A program made the translations under genes and the position numbers. A DNA stretch of 9,467 nt from positions 1 through 9,467 of the forward strand of contig JAJZKY010000142.1 of assembly GCA_021803885.1 (NCBI GenBank), given 5' to 3'. This stretch comes from Planctomycetota bacterium (GTDB lineage: Bacteria > Planctomycetota > Phycisphaerae > WQYP01 > JAJZKY01). Below, piece after piece: positions 6,494-9,467 of the stretch; position 1 is the first letter of the stretch, and each line of letters starts with the position of its first letter. Below the pieces are notes generated by a model. The model was not told the DNA's origin. It ran no database searches and saw nothing but the letters and a program-made list of their open reading frames with translations.

Positions 6494-7993
6494 ATGACGC
6501 CGATCCTGGAAATGCACGATATTACGAAGGAATATCGCGGTGTGCCGGCGGTCAAAGGTGTCAGTTTCACCCTAGATTCCGGCGAAATCCATGCGCTTCT
6601 GGGCGAGAACGGCGCCGGCAAGTCGACACTGACTAAAATTATCGCCGGCGCGGTACAGCCGAGCAGTGGAAAGGTATTGCTCGATGGCAAGACCATCACC
6701 TTCAATTCCCCCGCAGAGGCACTCGAAGCAGGCGTTGCCATGGTGTACCAAGAAAACAGCCTGGTGCCAGCATTGACCGTGGCACAGAACATTTTCCTGG
6801 GGAAGGAGCGGTTCTTCAACCGCATGCGTGGCATCAACATCGCCGCCCAGCAATTCCTGCAATCGCTGAACTTTCCGGTCGATCCCCTGGCCACCGTCGC
6901 GACACTTGGCGCCGCCAAACGGCAGATGGTGGAGATTGCTCGAGCAGTGCAACGGAAGGCGCGGATCATCATCTTCGATGAACCGACCGCGAGCCTGACG
7001 CCGGAGGAGAAGCATCATTTCTTCTCGCTCATAAAACGCCTGACGCAGAGCGGTGTCTCGATCGTGTTTATCTCGCACGCTATTGAAGAGGCGCTGGCGA
7101 TCGCCGATCGCATCACCATCTTGCGCGATGGTGAGCATATAACCACCGAAGTGGCTAGCGCCCTCAATCGGGAATCGATCATCCGGGCGATGGTCGGCCG
7201 CAATTTGTCTGGCCAACTCTATAGCCGGCATGGAGGGGATCGTGCCGTCAGGGCGCGTAGGCGCAAAGTACTCAGCGTTCAGAATCTCTCCATGGGAGCG
7301 TTGGTTCGTAACACTTCGTTTTCCATCTATGCAGGCCAAATAACTGGCATATTCGGCTTAATTGGCTCCGGCCGCACAGAGACCGCGAAGATCATCGCAG
7401 GTGTGGCCAAACGTGACTATTTCTATGGGGGAGAAGTGCTGCTAAATGGCGAAGCGATCCGGTACCGTGTGCCGCGGCAGGCGGTACGTGACTCGGTTGT
7501 CTACGTGACCGAAGACCGCAAGGTCGAAGGTTTCTTCGAGACCATGTCGATCTCCGAGAACATCCAACTCGGCCAGATCGCGGCCGGGCAGGACCAGTCT
7601 ACAATCGTCAGCATCTCTGAGATGCGCAACGTGGCTGATGAGTGGACACGCTCGCTAAATATCCGCGCCATCAATCGTGATGCGCGGGTGATCGAGCTTT
7701 CTGGCGGCAACCAACAGAAAGTGGTAATCGCCAAGTCTCTGGTGCAGAAACCAAGCCTAGTGATTTTCGATGAGCCGACACGAGGTGTCGATGTCGGTGC
7801 GATTGCAGAGATACATCAACTCATCAATCGTCTAGCTGACGAAGGGCTCGCAGTGATTGTAATCTCCTCATATCTACCTGAGATCATGAACCTCTCAGAT
7901 CGTATATTGGTCTCTCGCCAAGGCCGGATAGTCGAGGAATTCACTGCGGCCGAAGCAACAGAGGAGAGAATCATGTATGCAGCCGTACATTAG
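6494..7993 (+). CDS. Sugar-type ABC transporter ATPase with two nucleotide-binding domains (RbsA family)
   Basis: Cytoplasmic motor for the permeases at 522 and 2630: 499 residues, the normal RbsA length, starting at ATG 6494 with GAGGAG at 6482-6487. Domain 1 has Walker A GENGAGKST (37-45), Walker B IIIFDEPTA (158-166) and SHA switch histidine in FISHAIEEAL. Its signature is LGAAKRQ (138-144) instead of an LSxGQ form. Domain 2 has the degenerate Walker A typical of RbsA proteins (GLIGSGRTE, 288-296), a canonical LSGGNQQ (402-408) and Walker B LVIFDEPTRG (422-431). The composite site made of domain 1 Walker motifs and domain 2 signature is intact; the other looks inactive on both faces. It is 583 nt from the operon, separated by transposase debris. 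No other transporter needing it is visible here. Confidence 0.93.
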   Translation: MTPILEMHDITKEYRGVPAVKGVSFTLDSGEIHALLGENGAGKSTLTKIIAGAVQPSSGKVLLDGKTITFNSPAEALEAGVAMVYQENSLVPALTVAQNIFLGKERFFNRMRGINIAAQQFLQSLNFPVDPLATVATLGAAKRQMVEIARAVQRKARIIIFDEPTASLTPEEKHHFFSLIKRLTQSGVSIVFISHAIEEALAIADRITILRDGEHITTEVASALNRESIIRAMVGRNLSGQLYSRHGGDRAVRARRRKVLSVQNLSMGALVRNTSFSIYAGQITGIFGLIGSGRTETAKIIAGVAKRDYFYGGEVLLNGEAIRYRVPRQAVRDSVVYVTEDRKVEGFFETMSISENIQLGQIAAGQDQSTIVSISEMRNVADEWTRSLNIRAINRDARVIELSGGNQQKVVIAKSLVQKPSLVIFDEPTRGVDVGAIAEIHQLINRLADEGLAVIVISSYLPEIMNLSDRILVSRQGRIVEEFTAAEATEERIMYAAVH

Positions 7994-8140
7994 TGCTCTC
8001 GGTCATTGACGGTGTATAGACACTGCTGTCCGGCTAATCTGTTACCAGAGCCTTCTCACGAAGGTCACTGTTCCCAAGAGCGGCGCTAACGAAACCGCGG
8101 TCGAAAGCTATAACTCGGATCACTCAGCAGAAATCGGAAT

Positions 8141-8194
8141 ATGGAAAATTTGCAACTGACTGGTAACGTGGTGCTCAAGCTGGCCGAGGAGTAG
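8141..8194 (+). other. 17-residue ORF before the kinase gene, perhaps the tail of a lost gene
   Basis: ATG 8141 encodes MENLQLTGNVVLKLAEE and ends at TAG 8192-8194. Its last codons GAG GAG form the Shine-Dalgarno of the GTG start at 8198. The sequence reads like a normal protein C terminus, and the frame is open upstream only to TAA at 8111. It may be the remaining 3' end of a gene formerly preceding the kinase. If so, the junction of the transporter block with an older catabolic operon lies between 7994 and 8141. It may equally be a chance frame. The rest of 7994-8197 shows no gene or clear terminator. Confidence 0.3.
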
Positions 8195-8197
8195 GGC

Positions 8198-9262
8198 GTG
8201 AGCGAAGCCTTGTTTCATCCTCCTGGGCAGCAGATTGTGCAGGATTGGCCGGCGCTGGAGGCGCACTTGGCGGCACATGAGATGACGCTCGACCTGTCGC
8301 TGCCGCCGCGCCAGTTCGCAGGCGGTTTCGGCAACCTGAACTACCTGTTGCGCATCGCCGGCTGCGACTGTGTGCTGCGCCGCCCGCCGCCTGGCGACCA
8401 GGTTCCGGGCGGCAATGACATGACGCGCGAGTTCGGCATCACCAGCAAGCTGTGGCGTGGTTTCCCGCTGGCGCCGCGCGCCATTCATTGCTGTACCGAT
8501 GAGGCCGTGCTGGGCGCGCCTTTCCTGATCATGGAATACCGCCCCGGGCTGATAATCGGCGGCCAGCTGCCAGCCGAGCGGCCGCTCAGCCTAGCCGAGC
8601 GCGCGGCCATCGGCAGCATGCTGGTGGACACGCTGGCGCAATTGCACGCGGTGGATGCGCGTGCGGTCGGGCTGGACATGCTGGGCAAGCCCGAGGGCAT
8701 GCTCTCGCGCATGGTGGATGGCTGGGAAAAGCGCGCCAACGTGGCCTACGGCTCCGACACACCGGCCGGCATCGCCCGCACCGCGGCATGGCTGCGGCAA
8801 CGTCTGCCGGCGCGGCAGCAGGGGCCGACCCTGCTGCACAGCGACTTCAAGCTCGACAACGTGATCCTCGATCCGGTGACACTGGCGCCATGCGCTGTGA
8901 TCGATTGGGACATGGGCACGCGCGGCGATCCGCTGGTCGACCTGGCGACCCTGCTCAGCTACTGGCCCGAATCCGGCGATCCACCGGCCATGCTGCAACT
9001 GAACCAGATGCCGATGGCCGAGCCGGGTTTCCCGACCCGCACCGAGATGGCGGCGATGTACGCGCGCCAGACCGGGCGCAACCTGTCCAGCTTCGGATTT
9101 TACCGCGCGCTGTGCCTGTTCAAGCTGACCGTGGTTTTCATGCAGCTGCACGCGCGCTACCGGCGCGGCGAGATAGTCAATGAACGTTATCGCAGCTTCG
9201 GCCCTTTGGCATCTGGCCTGCTGGATTTCACCGAGGCCAGCGCTGTGGCTAATTTTGCCTGA
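8198..9262 (+). CDS. APH-fold phosphotransferase of the ACAD10/ACAD11/LvaA type (putative 4-hydroxyacyl-CoA kinase)
   Basis: A 354-residue kinase-fold protein (PF01636). The start is GTG 8198, 6 nt after GAGGAG (8186-8191). Seen in order: a glycine-rich GGFGNLNY (42-49), then VLRRPPPGDQVPGG, the form typical of kinases partnering with acyl-CoA dehydrogenases. Next are the catalytic loop HSDFKLDN (214-221, catalytic Asp216, metal ligand Asn221) and IDWD (235-238) supplying the second metal aspartate. Most relatives have HGDF; Ser215 is a mild change. In LvaA of Pseudomonas putida and mammalian ACAD10/11 such domains phosphorylate 4-hydroxyacyl-CoAs. The acyl-CoA dehydrogenase start 123 nt downstream supports that role and argues against antibiotic resistance. 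The gene appears more GC-rich than the transporter block. Confidence 0.85.
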   Translation: MSEALFHPPGQQIVQDWPALEAHLAAHEMTLDLSLPPRQFAGGFGNLNYLLRIAGCDCVLRRPPPGDQVPGGNDMTREFGITSKLWRGFPLAPRAIHCCTDEAVLGAPFLIMEYRPGLIIGGQLPAERPLSLAERAAIGSMLVDTLAQLHAVDARAVGLDMLGKPEGMLSRMVDGWEKRANVAYGSDTPAGIARTAAWLRQRLPARQQGPTLLHSDFKLDNVILDPVTLAPCAVIDWDMGTRGDPLVDLATLLSYWPESGDPPAMLQLNQMPMAEPGFPTRTEMAAMYARQTGRNLSSFGFYRALCLFKLTVVFMQLHARYRRGEIVNERYRSFGPLASGLLDFTEASAVANFA

Positions 9263-9266
9263 GAGT

Positions 9267-9339
9267 TTGAAAAAGAATGCCCTCTTGTGCGGGAATCGAC
9301 AGAAAAAACCCAATGTTTCCAGAGGGCATTCTTGTTCAA
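9267..9339. repeat. 73-nt imperfect inverted repeat (19-bp arms, 35-nt centre)
   Basis: Arms at 9267-9285 and 9321-9339 pair at 18 of 19 positions around AAGAATGCCCTCT / AGAGGGCATTCTT; the one mismatch is 9272 against 9334. The 35-nt centre contains an A6 run. It begins 4 nt after the kinase stop, between two + strand genes. The long loop and absence of a T-run after the stem argue against a standard intrinsic terminator. A small MITE-like element, an mRNA processing or attenuating hairpin, or a protein-binding site are possible. No convincing target duplication is seen at its edges. Confidence 0.6.
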
Positions 9340-9347
9340 GTTCGATT

Positions 9348-9364
9348 GATTTTCAGGCTCTGAG
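9348..9364 (+). repeat. Copy B of the 17-nt repeat, upstream of the acyl-CoA dehydrogenase gene
   Basis: GATTTTCAGGCTCTGAG differs from the copy at 6462-6478 by a single base and has the same relation to a downstream GAGGAG and start codon. It follows directly after the inverted repeat at 9267-9339. Confidence 0.35.
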
Positions 9365-9385
9365 ACATTCCCGAGGAGAACGAGC

Positions 9386-9467
9386 GTGGTGGACTTTACA
9401 ATCGATGTGGCCGATGGTGAATTGCGCGACCGGGTACGCGCTTTCGTCATCGAAAAAATCATCCCTT
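9386..9467 (+). CDS. Acyl-CoA dehydrogenase, N-terminal start (cut by window edge)
   Basis: Only 27 codons are present, running off the right edge. The product begins (M)VDFTIDVADGELRDRVRAF followed by VIEKIIP. This fits the start of the N-terminal helical domain of FAD-dependent acyl-CoA dehydrogenases, where a phrase like LRDRVRAFV...IP is usual. GAGGAG at 9373-9378 is 7 nt before GTG 9386; GTG 9389 is also possible. The preceding APH-type kinase supports the call, as these two families are often neighbours or fused (ACAD10/11) and act together on hydroxylated acyl-CoAs. The catalytic and FAD-binding parts are outside the window. Confidence 0.7.
   Translation, partial: MVDFTIDVADGELRDRVRAFVIEKIIP

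Noticed and set aside
8012..8023. GTGTATAGACAC as a terminator or operator after the ATPase gene
   Set aside because: Only 4-bp arms, no GC-rich stem and no T-run.
8198..9262. Kinase gene as an aminoglycoside resistance determinant
   Set aside because: The VLRRPPPG segment and the adjacent acyl-CoA dehydrogenase start fit the metabolic ACAD10/11-type branch, not resistance enzymes.
8591..9313. 240-codon open frame on the - strand
   Set aside because: Antisense shadow of the kinase gene, whose catalytic motifs are clear on the + strand.

Overview
This window looks like chromosomal DNA of a GC-rich alphaproteobacterium. Acetobacteraceae- or rhizobium-like is the most natural reading of the codon use and gene families, but no taxonomic marker is present, so this is a guess. 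All complete genes lie on the + strand. The one real gene seen on the - strand is a GntR-type regulator cut by the left edge.

Positions 1-436 hold the 5' part of the regulator gene (reading leftward) and the divergent control region. Two similar 11-bp palindromic boxes lie there, one in the regulator's own leader and one over the expected start of the rightward transcript. Positions 437-5910 look like one operon. It begins with a possible 11-codon leader ORF, followed by an RbsC/FrcC-type permease, a periplasmic sugar-binding-type protein, and a second permease fused in frame to a strictosidine synthase-like (SMP-30/gluconolactonase superfamily) beta-propeller. Last comes a second free-standing propeller of the same family, translationally coupled to the fusion by a GTGA overlap. 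Positions 5911-6493 are non-coding and contain the decayed C-terminal end of an IS1182-type transposase on the - strand. Positions 6494-7993 encode the matching two-domain RbsA-type ATPase, so the transporter is complete (two permeases, one binding protein, one double ATPase) although its gene set is interrupted by insertion-sequence debris.

A different functional block starts after about 8141: a possible stub of an older gene, an APH-fold kinase of the ACAD10/ACAD11/LvaA type, a 73-nt imperfect inverted repeat, and the first 27 codons of an acyl-CoA dehydrogenase. This pair suggests catabolism of hydroxylated acyl-CoAs.

The main point of interest is the transporter locus. A membrane permease carries a propeller hydrolase-like domain, predicted to sit in the cytoplasm at the inner mouth of the pore, next to a paralogous propeller that appears to have lost the family's metal-ligand positions. 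My working model is an importer for a lactone, sugar acid or related ester whose substrate is hydrolysed, bound or sensed on entry, under GntR control. Substrate and chemistry cannot be read from the sequence.
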